Positions 1-8,144 of a stretch of DNA of 64,000 nt are shown here, piece after piece. A model generated the notes under the pieces. It saw only the letters and a list, made by a program, of their open reading frames with translations, had not been told where the DNA came from and searched no databases. Each line of letters opens with the position of its first letter. Position 1 is the first letter of the stretch. Source of the DNA: Armatimonadota bacterium (lineage in GTDB: Bacteria; Armatimonadota; HRBIN16); the NCBI GenBank assembly GCA_026003195.1, contig BPGU01000001.1:543398-607397 (forward strand). Direction: 5' to 3'. A program made the translations under genes and the position numbers.

Positions 1-1
1 G

Positions 2-505
2 GACGCCGAAGGCAATGTGTGGCTGGGTAACAGGCTTCTCTTCTCCGGCTTGAGTGGCACCGTGCATTGTTTGCAGGTGGACGGCAGGCTATACGTTGCT
101 TCCGGCAGCACGGTGTACGTCTCCAAACCAAACTGGAAGGGCTGGGTGGAGTACACGGTATCGGGCAGTGTGCAATGGATGGACACGGACGGGAGTGTCG
201 TGTATGTAGCGACAACCAGCGGGCTGTTCGCGCTGGAGGGCAGCAGCACGCGAAAGCCCACGTGCGTCTACCGAACGGGCAGGCTGTTTGGCGACCGGAT
301 ATCTGCTGTCCGATACGTGCACCTTGCGGGCACAGCGAGCACCATGAAGTTGAAACGACCGGGTCTGCCGGATGTGGTGATAAACAACGCCACGGGCAGA
401 GTGCATGTGCCTGCGGGTGAGCAGACAGCGGAGTGGCAGCTGGAGTTCACCATAGAAGGGGAAGTCTTCCAGATTCACATCACGAGTGAAGGGGGTATTC
501 GCTGA
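2..505 (+). CDS. Phage-type beta-propeller tail protein, C-terminal part (truncated by window edge)
   Basis: The reading frame is open from the left edge, so the true start lies outside; the first possible in-window start is the GTG at 17. The residues at the edge read DAEGNVWLGN, and VYVATTSGLFALEG follows later; both resemble blades of a beta-propeller. The last 60 residues look like a separate beta-rich tail. It overlaps the next gene by one base (TGATG), so the two are translationally coupled. Propeller proteins in this position are known in short-tailed phages as tail tubular or adaptor proteins. That assignment is inferred from the neighbourhood only; no specific family is certain. Confidence 0.5.
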   Translation, partial: DAEGNVWLGNRLLFSGLSGTVHCLQVDGRLYVASGSTVYVSKPNWKGWVEYTVSGSVQWMDTDGSVVYVATTSGLFALEGSSTRKPTCVYRTGRLFGDRISAVRYVHLAGTASTMKLKRPGLPDVVINNATGRVHVPAGEQTAEWQLEFTIEGEVFQIHITSEGGIR

Positions 506-678
506 TGGCACGCAAGCCCAAACTGGGTACTGGCGAACGGTTCAGGAGGCTGGTCGGGCAGCTGAAGCGCAGGGGTGTGCGCAGCCCTGAAGCATTAGCA
601 GCCTGGATTGGGCGCAAGAAGTATGGGAAGCAGAAGTTCCAGGCACTGGCCGCAGCAGGCAGGCGAAGGAAGGGGTAG
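505..678 (+). CDS. Small basic phage-associated protein
   Basis: This is a 57-residue ORF whose ATG overlaps the stop of the upstream gene (TGATG) and whose stop lies 2 bases before the next ATG. It is very rich in Lys and Arg, with the core GVRSPEALAAWIGRKKYGKQ followed by a basic tail. Short proteins with this pattern (a 'gene-wide' helix ending in an IGRKKYGK motif) occur among phage structural genes, but their job is not established. Tight packing on both sides and even codon use support it as real. Function unknown; nucleic-acid contact is only a guess from the charge. Confidence 0.6.
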   Translation: MARKPKLGTGERFRRLVGQLKRRGVRSPEALAAWIGRKKYGKQKFQALAAAGRRRKG

Positions 679-680
679 GG

Positions 681-1319
681 ATGGAACCGCTACAATCGTT
701 TCCAGACATTAACCGTTGGCTTCAGGATCTGTATGCGAAGGAATTGATGGAGCGGTTACGTGCGCAGGACTTGCTACAGATGATGGCGCATGCATTAGCC
801 GAAGCGCAGCGTCGTCGCGCCGTGAGTCCACAGAAAGCCGTCAATCCACAGAAATCCGTCGCTTCGTCAATCGAGATAGCCTTCACCGCAGATCCTAACA
901 TGGATTTACCGATTAAGCTACCGAAGGAGCTATCTCTGGAGTTCCCCAAAGATTTCGTCAACGATGAAACTCAACGCGCCTTGCGGGGGGTAGCCGACTG
1001 GACAAGATGGAGCCCCATTTACAACATGCCGCGGGACCTGTTAGAGTACCGGCAAGCGCAGGAGCGGGCAGGGTTATACCCGACCGACGCGCAGAGGGCG
1101 TTCCTGCTGAAGCTGGCGGCGCGCATCGCTCCACGCTACGGGTTGACCCCAGAACAGTTCGTACGCAAAGAACGCGAACGCTACGCCGTCGCTATCCGCA
1201 CGGGCGTGCGCTATATCTCGAACGATGAGAGTTTCAACAAACAGGTGCAGGAGTGGACGAAGGCGATGCTTCAGTCATCCAGGCAACTGAACAAGAAGGA
1301 CGAGCAGGGCAAACGCTAA
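681..1319 (+). CDS. Prophage protein of unknown function
   Basis: The 212-residue product starts 2 bases after the small basic gene, behind an AAGGGGTAGGG purine tract. The first 45 residues are predicted helical and amphipathic. A Ser/Pro/Lys linker with a short internal repeat (SPQKAVNPQKSV) follows, then a mixed region with DWTRWSPIYN and a helical C-terminus. I see no catalytic motif, signal peptide or membrane span. Its place between propeller and ejection-like genes suggests a virion or assembly protein. Its stop overlaps the stop of the convergent lipoprotein gene by three bases. Confidence 0.55.
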   Translation: MEPLQSFPDINRWLQDLYAKELMERLRAQDLLQMMAHALAEAQRRRAVSPQKAVNPQKSVASSIEIAFTADPNMDLPIKLPKELSLEFPKDFVNDETQRALRGVADWTRWSPIYNMPRDLLEYRQAQERAGLYPTDAQRAFLLKLAARIAPRYGLTPEQFVRKERERYAVAIRTGVRYISNDESFNKQVQEWTKAMLQSSRQLNKKDEQGKR

Positions 1320-1699
1320 TGGCAGCCGTTCCACCACTCTGCGGCTTCACGAACCGCCTGCTCTGCCGAAGCATACGCCGCCGTTTCATGAAGGGTAATG
1401 CTGTGCCACTCCAACAGCCTGGAACGACTCGGAAGCACCGTGCTCAACACGGCGCGATAACATGGCTTCCCGAATGCGCGATAGCGTTCCACCGATAGCA
1501 CATACGGTGACTTGTCATCTATCGGGATGCGGTAACGCCGAATCAACTCTCTGTGTGTCTCATCTACTCTTACCGGCGAACAGTCGTCTTCCGGCAGGGC
1601 GAACGATAGACCGCGCGGCTCAGAAGAACCACACGAACAGAGACGCACACACAGCGCAACCGCAGCAACCATGATGAGTATAGCGAACACCGGCTTCAT
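1316..1699 (-). CDS. Small envelope lipoprotein, candidate prophage moron
   Basis: This is a 127-residue protein on the strand opposite to all other prophage genes. It begins MKPVFAILIMVAAVALCV, a hydrophobic signal segment, followed by RLCSCGSS, where Cys 22 or so could be a lipidation site; the lipobox is imperfect. Four or more further Cys and no catalytic motif are visible. The chosen ATG at 1699 lies 6 bases after a perfect TATAAT, so the message is predicted to be leaderless; an upstream in-frame start would lie inside the promoter. Opposite orientation plus an independent promoter is the classic layout of a moron expressed in the lysogen. Function unknown. Confidence 0.6.
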   Translation of the reverse strand: MKPVFAILIMVAAVALCVRLCSCGSSEPRGLSFALPEDDCSPVRVDETHRELIRRYRIPIDDKSPYVLSVERYRAFGKPCYRAVLSTVLPSRSRLLEWHSITLHETAAYASAEQAVREAAEWWNGCH

Positions 1700-1705
1700 G
1701 GCACC

Positions 1706-1735
1706 ATTATACACGAAGGATAGGTGAAGCGTCAA
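1706..1735 (-). promoter_or_regulatory. Consensus promoter of the lipoprotein moron
   Basis: Read on the minus strand there is TTGACG at 1735-1730, an 18-base spacer, and TATAAT at 1711-1706. The start codon A is at 1699, where transcription would be expected to begin, so no room is left for a ribosome site. The -35 hexamer overlaps the ATG of the oppositely oriented gene at 1735. Confidence 0.7.
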
Positions 1736-2307
1736 TGGTACCACTCTTCTCACTGGGGAGTTTAGTCAGCGGGCTATTCAAGGGCCCACTCCTGGGGTTA
1801 GGGCTATCGCTCTTGCCGAACGTGCTCGGTATTGGCAAGTCGGCTGGTAAGAAAGCGTCCGGCTATGAGCAGCAGATGGCGGATGCGGCGGAGGTGATGA
1901 AGCAGCAGGCGATGAACCTGCCGCGCCCGACACCACTGGCGTCGAGGACGTGGAACCAGCTGGCGGCACAGGCGATGCGGGCACAGGTGCAAGCACCACC
2001 TGGTGTGACGTTGCCGGGCGCGAACGAGTTGCTCCGCGCCGCGATGCTGGCACGTGCACAGGCGGCGACTGCACAGCAGGAACTCGCAGATCAGGCAGCA
2101 CTGCGGGACTGGTACGCTCAGCGAGCCGCATTGATGAGCGGACTGCCGAACATCTACCAGCAACTCGCCGCACAATACCGTCAACAGCAAGCCGGTCAAC
2201 TGGCGGGATGGGGACAGATGCTGAGCACTATCCTGAGCCGAATGGAACCGCCAGACCCGAGAATGCAAGCGGTTCAGGCGATAGGCAGATTCCTTCGCGG
2301 CAGGTGA
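1735..2307 (+). CDS. Prophage virion protein, possible ejection/internal protein (gp14-like position)
   Basis: The 190-residue product begins with about 35 hydrophobic, Gly/Leu-rich residues (LVSGLFKGPLLGLGLSLLP) that could insert in a membrane. It continues as an Ala/Gln-rich, predicted helical protein with few charged clusters. AGGTGA lies 8 bases before the ATG. It is followed 7 bases later by a Gln-rich gene and then a very large gene; this small-medium-large series mirrors the internal virion (ejection) proteins of short-tailed phages. Function is inferred from layout and composition; no homolog is recognised by sequence. Confidence 0.5.
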   Translation: MVPLFSLGSLVSGLFKGPLLGLGLSLLPNVLGIGKSAGKKASGYEQQMADAAEVMKQQAMNLPRPTPLASRTWNQLAAQAMRAQVQAPPGVTLPGANELLRAAMLARAQAATAQQELADQAALRDWYAQRAALMSGLPNIYQQLAAQYRQQQAGQLAGWGQMLSTILSRMEPPDPRMQAVQAIGRFLRGR

Positions 2308-2314
2308 ACGACCG

Positions 2315-3811
2315 ATGCTCACATACCACGATATACTGAAACAGATAGACCCCTTAGCGAACGACGAGGTGTCGCAGGAGTTCTTGCGGATTGCAGGCGC
2401 GGATCCGCAGCTGATGCGCGAACTGGCGATGCAGCAGATAGCGCAGCAGTTCCCCTTCGTGGCGAACGTGCCATCTGTGGCGGGCACGCCATTCACACCA
2501 CCTGCTCAGCCGAACACTGCTCCAAACCCTGCGAAGCCGACTTACATGCAGCAGTTCGAGCAGCAGATGCAGCAGATGCCTGCGTACACACCACCGCCTG
2601 CGCCACAGCCGATACCTGCACCACCGGCGTTCACTCCGCCACCACCGCCGAAGCTGTTTGGACTGCCGCCACTGCCTTCGGTGCCGGAGCCGGGCAAGCA
2701 GTGGTCGTGGTCGGACTTCATCCCTGCGCTGGTGGCGGCGGCTACCAATCAGGACGCACTGCCGGCTATCGCCTCCGGGATTGAGCAAGCGTTGCAGACG
2801 CGCGAGCAACGTGCTATGAACCGCTACGAGCGGGCGATGCAGAACGCCTTGCGCGAGTGGCAGGCGAAGGCGCAGGCGGAGCAGATGAACACGCAGCTCC
2901 AGAACGCTTACCAGCAGCAAGCCTACGAGAGCCAACTGCAACACCAGCAGAACGTGTACCAGACACAAGCAGCAAACATCCAGCAGCAGAACCAGTACGC
3001 GCAACAGCGGTGGGCTTCGGAACAGGAATACAAGCAGTGGGAGTGGGGACAGAAGCTGGGAATTCTCGGCAGACTTGCGGACAGAGAGATGCAGGCTGAG
3101 GAGCGCGAACTGCAACGGCAACTGCAGGCTGAGATGAAGAACAACCAGTTCGCGTTGAATGCATTCAACACCATCCTTGGCTATGCATCCAAACCACAAC
3201 TGACCGCAACCGAACGCCAGTCCGCCTTACAGCTAGCCGATGTGCTGGCACAGCAGTTCCCGACATGGGCGGCGCTGTTTGAAGGCATGAAGGCTTCTAT
3301 CAAGGTCAAGCCTTCTGTGCCTGAGCAGAACCTGGACATCCAGCGACAGAAGGCGCAGGCAGCCATCCTGCAGGCGAACGAGCGTATCAAGCAGGGCTGG
3401 GCGCGAGTGCGACAGGGCGAAGCCCGCTTGCGGATGGCGCAGGATAAGGCGTCTGCAGGCAACGCGAAGGAAGCACTGCAGCAGCTGAAGGCGATGAACT
3501 CAGACATCGGCAAGCTGGAAGACGACATCAAGTCGTTGCGTGGTCAACTGTACGCGAAGGACAATGTGACGCTGAACTTCGTCATCAACGACCCTGCGGA
3601 GCGTGAGAGAATTACGCGAGACATGAACCGCATGATTGCTGAACGTGATAGATTGATCACGGCGCGGGATGCGTTGAGCAGGCAGATTCTGTTCTCGCAA
3701 ACGCCTGCACAACCAAAGCCTGCACCGCAACCGAAGCAGCAGCGACCGAAGCCGCAGGCGCCGACAGTAGGCACAACCCCTTCCGGTACTCGCTGGAGAG
3801 TGGTGAAGTAA
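2315..3811 (+). CDS. Gln/Pro-rich coiled-coil prophage virion protein
   Basis: This is a 498-residue protein. The first 60 residues are globular; residues 65-125 are Pro-rich (PPAPQPIPAPPAFTPPPPP); about 150-280 form a long Gln/Ala-rich coiled coil (MNTQLQNAYQQQAYE). A second coiled coil lies at about 340-440, then a Pro/Gln/Lys tail. There is no enzyme motif. AGGTGA precedes the ATG, and only one base separates its stop from the next ATG. The composition suits an elongated virion or ejection protein, by analogy with the middle protein of podovirus ejection complexes. This is an inference from layout. Confidence 0.5.
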   Translation: MLTYHDILKQIDPLANDEVSQEFLRIAGADPQLMRELAMQQIAQQFPFVANVPSVAGTPFTPPAQPNTAPNPAKPTYMQQFEQQMQQMPAYTPPPAPQPIPAPPAFTPPPPPKLFGLPPLPSVPEPGKQWSWSDFIPALVAAATNQDALPAIASGIEQALQTREQRAMNRYERAMQNALREWQAKAQAEQMNTQLQNAYQQQAYESQLQHQQNVYQTQAANIQQQNQYAQQRWASEQEYKQWEWGQKLGILGRLADREMQAEERELQRQLQAEMKNNQFALNAFNTILGYASKPQLTATERQSALQLADVLAQQFPTWAALFEGMKASIKVKPSVPEQNLDIQRQKAQAAILQANERIKQGWARVRQGEARLRMAQDKASAGNAKEALQQLKAMNSDIGKLEDDIKSLRGQLYAKDNVTLNFVINDPAERERITRDMNRMIAERDRLITARDALSRQILFSQTPAQPKPAPQPKQQRPKPQAPTVGTTPSGTRWRVVK

Positions 3812-3812
3812 G

Positions 3813-6182
3813 ATGCCTGTCATTGAGATAACCACACCTCGTGGTCGTACGGTACGCATCGAAGTTGACCGCATCCCGAGCGCAGCAGACATAGACCATA
3901 TTGCGGCTGAAATCGACAGGCAGTATGATGCACAGCAGAAGCCTGCACCACAGCCTGCACCAGCACAACCACGCAAGCGGGGACTGCTGGAGCGGGCAGT
4001 GCACTGGTTCATGAATACACCCGTGGGGCGGTGGCTGTCAGCTTCCACTTCACCAATCGCGCCAGGTGCACCTGTTGCACGGCAGGTAACACAGCCTTCC
4101 ACTCCTTCATCCGCTAAACCAGTGACCGATCCAGTCGCCGAAGCCAATCGCCTGGTGCAGGCAGGCATGAGCAGGAAGGAAGCGGCGAAGCGTGTTGCTG
4201 AACGCCTGCAAGCACCGCCTGAGCCGCAGGCCACGCTTGGCTACTTCTGGAAGGCGTTGACCGATCCTGCAAGCCTTGCCGCACAGCCGGATGAGAAGCG
4301 AAAGGAGCCGCCACTATTCTACCGCCTGCTTCATCTGTTGAACGCGCCAATCTATGCACTATCCGCTTCATCTATTGAGAGAATCCCAGAACCACAACGC
4401 CCGCAGCGGTTCAAGGGCAGGGATTGGGCGTCCCTGTATGGTGAGCAACCAACCGCAGGCACATGGTTGGAAGCACAGTATCCTGCCCTGCCCGCCTGGC
4501 TTCGCGCACCAGCCGGGCTTACGCTGGACTATCTTGCTTCAATGCTATACACAGCTGGACTCGGCAAGACGATGAAGGCGGCAGGAGAAGCGGGCAAGGC
4601 AATCCCTGCCGTGCGTGAAGCTTCGGCAGCGGCGCAGTTCAACCTGCTGAAACTGCTGCATCCGACTGCAGCGAAGACTACCGAACGGCTGGCGCGTATA
4701 TCTGAGTCCACTACGCTTCCCATTCAGGAGAGACTACAGATACTCAGACATGGCCTACAATCTGCAGATGAACTTCTCTCCGAGTCGACGACGCTGGACA
4801 AGCTGATGAAGGCATACTGGCCGCAGGTGTCGGTCATCGATCCAGACCTGATCGATGCAGCGCAGTTGAAGCAAGCACAAACGCATTTGCTGGATTGGAT
4901 ATCACGTACGTTAGGATCGACGGCAGCGTCGAACATTGAAGAAGCGCTGCGTCAACCGAACTGGGGACAGCGAGTAGAGAGTCTGAAGCAAGCTATACAA
5001 AAGTTCCGCGAGTATGCAGAGCACGGCGCCGGTAGTCAATTAGGAGAGGATATCGATATGGCGTTCGCCGGTGAGATGGATTACCTGCTTCCGCAGTATC
5101 ATGTAGGACTCGTTGAAGCACTGCGCCGATTGAGACAGACATCCCCCAGCGTGTGGGAGAAGCTGATGTCGCACTGGAAGCGGTCAATGACCGTGCTGAA
5201 CCTGCCCGAGGGCGCCATGCGTAACTTCTGGGGCAACTTCTTAGCGCAGTTCCTGGCTGGGCAGCCCGTCTCTCTACGAAGCATCCTGTTTGGTAAGCCG
5301 ATGAAGGAGCTGATTGATGAAGCGTTCGCCGGCGGATTGACACGCAAGAAGGACATCGGGGAGTTCTCGCAATGGGCTGATAAGGCAGCGCGTATCTATA
5401 GCGGGGCGGACAAGCTTGCGGCAGCAATACTGTCGCGCATCACGGGCAAGCCTGCCGGTGAGTTCATGATCAGCGAGTCGTTCACACTGCCTGAGACGAT
5501 AGACAAGTTACAACGGTGGGGACTCATACCGTTTGCAAGCTGGCCTGCGTGGATTGTGCCCAGACTGTGGGCTGGACTGAAGTCCACGCCGTGGAGATGG
5601 GCAACGGCAGGCAGGGCAATCACAAGCAAGGACGAACAGGGCGAATACAAGGTAGAACCGTCTACGCTTACGTACAAGATAGCGCCTGGTAAAGGCATCA
5701 GCATTGAACCGCTACTGCCGTTATCACCTTACATGTTGAGCAGTGATCGTGGTGAAGCACCGGATGTGCTGGTGCAGTGGTTCTTGCCCAGCCTGTGGCG
5801 CGACGTGGTGCAGGCACTGCAGGGTGAAGGTGCGACGCCACGAGCGTTGACCTGGTCGCCGCCATTGGAAGCCATACAGGACGCTTCGCCGGATGAACTG
5901 CGTGATATAGCGCGTAAGGGCGCATACATAGACGCCGCCACAACTCTCATCAACAGGTTGACACCGCCGGCGTTGTGGAACCTGCTGCGCCTGGCGATGC
6001 CTTCCATGTTCGCAGACCATCCCACCAATAGATTGACCGCTGAAGACTACCTGCTTCGGTTACTGGGAGTGCCGGTGCGCTCGGTATCTCCAATCGGTGA
6101 AGACATCTGGGAGCAGAAGGACGTCGCAAGGCAAATCAGGATGAGAGCAACAGCGGCAGCACGCAGGAACCTGAAGCAGTAG
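3813..6182 (+). CDS. Large prophage virion protein (gp16-like position)
   Basis: This is a 789-residue protein and the last gene of the prophage operon. Residues 1-35 (VIEITTPRGRTVRIEVDRIP, then an Ala/Asp helix) resemble the short N-terminal signature seen on many phage structural proteins, 'I.I..P.G...' followed by an acidic helix. A Pro/Ala linker follows, then a long helical body with several amphipathic or hydrophobic helices (for example around YLASMLYTAGLGKTM and IPFASWPAWIVPRLWAGL). I see no lysozyme or transglycosylase catalytic signature. Size, final position and hydrophobic helices fit a DNA-ejection protein; specific function unproven. Confidence 0.5.
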   Translation: MPVIEITTPRGRTVRIEVDRIPSAADIDHIAAEIDRQYDAQQKPAPQPAPAQPRKRGLLERAVHWFMNTPVGRWLSASTSPIAPGAPVARQVTQPSTPSSAKPVTDPVAEANRLVQAGMSRKEAAKRVAERLQAPPEPQATLGYFWKALTDPASLAAQPDEKRKEPPLFYRLLHLLNAPIYALSASSIERIPEPQRPQRFKGRDWASLYGEQPTAGTWLEAQYPALPAWLRAPAGLTLDYLASMLYTAGLGKTMKAAGEAGKAIPAVREASAAAQFNLLKLLHPTAAKTTERLARISESTTLPIQERLQILRHGLQSADELLSESTTLDKLMKAYWPQVSVIDPDLIDAAQLKQAQTHLLDWISRTLGSTAASNIEEALRQPNWGQRVESLKQAIQKFREYAEHGAGSQLGEDIDMAFAGEMDYLLPQYHVGLVEALRRLRQTSPSVWEKLMSHWKRSMTVLNLPEGAMRNFWGNFLAQFLAGQPVSLRSILFGKPMKELIDEAFAGGLTRKKDIGEFSQWADKAARIYSGADKLAAAILSRITGKPAGEFMISESFTLPETIDKLQRWGLIPFASWPAWIVPRLWAGLKSTPWRWATAGRAITSKDEQGEYKVEPSTLTYKIAPGKGISIEPLLPLSPYMLSSDRGEAPDVLVQWFLPSLWRDVVQALQGEGATPRALTWSPPLEAIQDASPDELRDIARKGAYIDAATTLINRLTPPALWNLLRLAMPSMFADHPTNRLTAEDYLLRLLGVPVRSVSPIGEDIWEQKDVARQIRMRATAAARRNLKQ

Positions 6183-6206
6183 CATAATAGTATAGTACAT
6201 GTATAG

Positions 6207-6229
6207 CCGCCCGGCGTTCAACCGGGCGG
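6207..6229. terminator. GC-rich hairpin after the prophage operon
   Basis: There is an 8-bp perfect stem, CCGCCCGG paired with CCGGGCGG, around a 7-base loop, 24 bases after the stop of the last virion gene. No T-run follows (next bases TATTGC), so it may be a Rho-type or weak intrinsic terminator, or insulation for the promoter that begins 6 bases later. Confidence 0.5.
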
Positions 6230-6235
6230 TATTGC

Positions 6236-6285
6236 TTGACACAGGCTGGCGGTGTATGGTATACTGTGCATAGACCGTCAGCCTG
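6236..6285 (+). promoter_or_regulatory. Promoter embedded in an inverted repeat near the prophage end
   Basis: TTGACA at 6236-6241, an 18-base spacer and TATACT at 6260-6265 make a near-consensus sigma-70 promoter. The 12-base arms CAGGCTGGCGGT (6242-6253) and ACCGTCAGCCTG (6274-6285) pair at 11 of 12 positions and flank the -10 box, as an operator would. No convincing ORF follows before the tRNA fragment, so a short RNA or read-through into flanking DNA are the options. Confidence 0.6.
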
Positions 6286-6390
6286 ATACAGGCGACGGGG
6301 CGTAACGGACACAGGATGTGGTGTCGACAACCTGGACAGCGCAAGATGTTGTAGTACGGAAGGATTATGTGGGCTTATTGTCATTCCGTC

Positions 6391-6434
6391 CTTCCAAGCT
6401 GGCGGTGCGGGTTCGATTCCCGTCCCCCGCTCCA
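6391..6434 (+). other. Right attachment site: 3' fragment of tRNA-Gly(UCC)
   Basis: The sequence reads as the anticodon loop CTTCCAA (anticodon UCC), a 3' anticodon strand, a T-arm (GCGGG, TTCGATT, CCCGT) and the acceptor 3' strand CCCCCGC with discriminator T and encoded CCA. The matching 5' half (acceptor GCGGGGG, D-arm) is absent upstream; instead there is non-tRNA DNA. Phage integrases commonly use the tRNA 3' end, leaving the whole tRNA at the left junction and a 3' copy at the right. The plus orientation and position right after the phage genes fit exactly. The spurious peptide KLAVRVRFPSPAP is typical of such fragments. Confidence 0.75.
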
Positions 6435-6439
6435 GTGTT

Positions 6440-7126
6440 TTATACGATGCCCAATCGCCTCTTGCACTCCTCCAGTATCTCCACTGTGCGTGTCGCGCCG
6501 ACCCGGGTGACGCCTATCGCGCGTACCTCCAGCAGGGCGTCCAGCGTGCGGATGCCTCCTGCTGCCTTCACCTGTACGTGGGGTGGGGAGTACTTGCGCA
6601 TGAGCTTCAGGTCTTCTATAGTGGCACCGCCGGAGCCGAAGCCGGTGGAGGTCTTCACGAAATCCGCGCCTACCTCTGCACAGATCTCGCACAGTCGAAT
6701 CTTGTGCTCGTCCTGCAGGTAGCAGTTCTCGAAGATGACCTTCACGATGCCCCCGCGCTCGTGTGTTATCTCTACCACTGCACGGATGTCGTCCCGTACG
6801 TAAGCCCAGTCCCCACTCAGCACCTTCCCGATGTTCACTACCATGTCCAGTTCGATGCCACCATCGTCCAGCGCCTGCTTTGCCTCGGCGACTTTGATGG
6901 CGGTGGTATGCCCACCGTGTGGGAAGCCGATGGTGGTGCTGGGGCGCACCTCGCTGCCTGCCAGCAGCTCCGCACAACGCTTCAGGTAGTACGGTTTGAT
7001 ACACACGCTGGCGACATCATACTCACGGGCGATGCGGCAGCCTCTTTCCATCTCCTCATCGGTCAATATAGGGTTCAGCAGAGAGTGGTCTATCATCTTG
7101 GCGATGTCGCGATAGGTGTAGTCCAT
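6440..7126 (-). CDS. deoC: Deoxyribose-phosphate aldolase
   Basis: DeoC cleaves 2-deoxyribose-5-phosphate to glyceraldehyde-3-phosphate and acetaldehyde in deoxynucleoside salvage. The 228-residue length is normal for the class I family. The Schiff-base lysine lies in DFVKTSTGFGSGG; KMIDHSLLNP and VVNIGKVLSGDW are further family motifs. The ORF is open farther upstream, but the ATG at 7126 begins the conserved domain and the longer version would run deep into the upstream gene. Its start is 2 bases after the stop of the TIM-barrel isomerase gene, so they form an operon. It is the first host gene beyond the prophage junction. Confidence 0.92.
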   Translation of the reverse strand: MDYTYRDIAKMIDHSLLNPILTDEEMERGCRIAREYDVASVCIKPYYLKRCAELLAGSEVRPSTTIGFPHGGHTTAIKVAEAKQALDDGGIELDMVVNIGKVLSGDWAYVRDDIRAVVEITHERGGIVKVIFENCYLQDEHKIRLCEICAEVGADFVKTSTGFGSGGATIEDLKLMRKYSPPHVQVKAAGGIRTLDALLEVRAIGVTRVGATRTVEILEECKRRLGIV

Positions 7127-7128
7127 GC

Positions 7129-8052
7129 TCACTTGCCTCCTGCCATGAATTGCCGAAGGTATCGCGCTGACTGCCGAAGCGCCTGTTGGCGTGTTTCCAG
7201 CGTTTTCTCGTAAGCGCGGTCCTCCACCTCGATGCACACCGCTCCTTCGTAGCCCACGTCGCTGAGCACCGAGAAGAACTTGCCCCAGTCTACATCGCCC
7301 AGCCCCGGCAGCTTGGGCACGTGGTATTCCAGCGGAGTAGCCAGAATACCCACCTCGTCCAGCCGGTGCTTGTCTACGCGAGCGTCTTTGGCGTGGATAT
7401 GGAACAGCTTCGTGCTGAACTCGCGCAAGGGCTTCAGATAGTCCATCTGCTGCCACACGAAGTGCGAAGGGTCAAAGTTCAACCCGAAATGGTCACTGGG
7501 AATCTCAGCGAACATCCTGCGCCAGATGGCAGGGGAAGTAGCGAGGTTCTTACCGCCGGGCCACTCGTCACGGGTAAAGAGCATCGGGCAGTTCTCGATA
7601 CCGATGCGCACGCCCATCTCCTCCGCGTAGGCGATGAGCGGCTTCCATACCTGCACAAAACGCTCCCAGTTCTCTTCGACCGAGCGCGTCCAGTCACGCC
7701 CGATGAAGGTGTTCACCAGTCCTACCCCCAGCCGAGCGGATGCGGCAATCACCTTCTTCAGATGTTCCAGACAAGCGCTGGCTTCTTCGGGATGGGGGGA
7801 GAGCACGTTGGGATAGTATCCCAGACCACTGATGGAAACGCCGGTACGCTCACAGAGCGCCCGAATCTCCGCTATCTTTGCGTCGTCCAGAGTAGCCACG
7901 TCGATGTGCGTCACACCAGCGTAACGCCTTTCCGCCTTGCCGACAGGCCAGCACATCAGTTCCACACAGTCGAAACCCTCATCGGCAGCAAACTGCATTA
8001 CCTCTTGGAGCGAAAGGTCAGGTAGTATCGCGCTGACAAAGCCCAGTTTCAT
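7129..8052 (-). CDS. Sugar phosphate isomerase/epimerase family TIM-barrel protein
   Basis: The 307-residue product belongs to the AP-endonuclease-2-like / xylose-isomerase-like TIM-barrel superfamily, which contains cytosolic sugar isomerases and epimerases. Metal-ligand-type motifs are visible: [28 protein letters not shown] and a C-terminal CIEVED. Start ATG 8052 follows a GGGAGGT site at proper spacing; the 11-residue longer ORF has none. It sits directly upstream of deoC, suggesting a role in sugar-phosphate metabolism. The exact substrate cannot be told from sequence; inosose or tagatose/psicose epimerase activities are alternatives. Confidence 0.8.
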   Translation of the reverse strand: MKLGFVSAILPDLSLQEVMQFAADEGFDCVELMCWPVGKAERRYAGVTHIDVATLDDAKIAEIRALCERTGVSISGLGYYPNVLSPHPEEASACLEHLKKVIAASARLGVGLVNTFIGRDWTRSVEENWERFVQVWKPLIAYAEEMGVRIGIENCPMLFTRDEWPGGKNLATSPAIWRRMFAEIPSDHFGLNFDPSHFVWQQMDYLKPLREFSTKLFHIHAKDARVDKHRLDEVGILATPLEYHVPKLPGLGDVDWGKFFSVLSDVGYEGAVCIEVEDRAYEKTLETRQQALRQSARYLRQFMAGGK

Positions 8053-8144
8053 GGGTTGTACCTCCCTTCGTAATGTCACTTCCATTATTCTTCTTGTAGC
8101 GGGGGCTGCCCTTCACTGGCAGAAGGCAGTCACAGAGAGGTGCG

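Noticed and set aside
6290-6434. Complete tRNA or tmRNA at the prophage end
   Set aside because: No matching acceptor 5' strand or D-arm exists within the possible distance, and the span is too short for tmRNA and lacks its tag ORF.
6318-6722. Plus-strand ORF running through the tRNA fragment
   Set aside because: It contains LAVRVRFPSPAP, the usual false translation of a tRNA-Gly end, and continues antisense to deoC.
7186-8025. 279-residue plus-strand ORF opposite the isomerase
   Set aside because: The minus-strand gene has family motifs and a ribosome site; the plus product has none.
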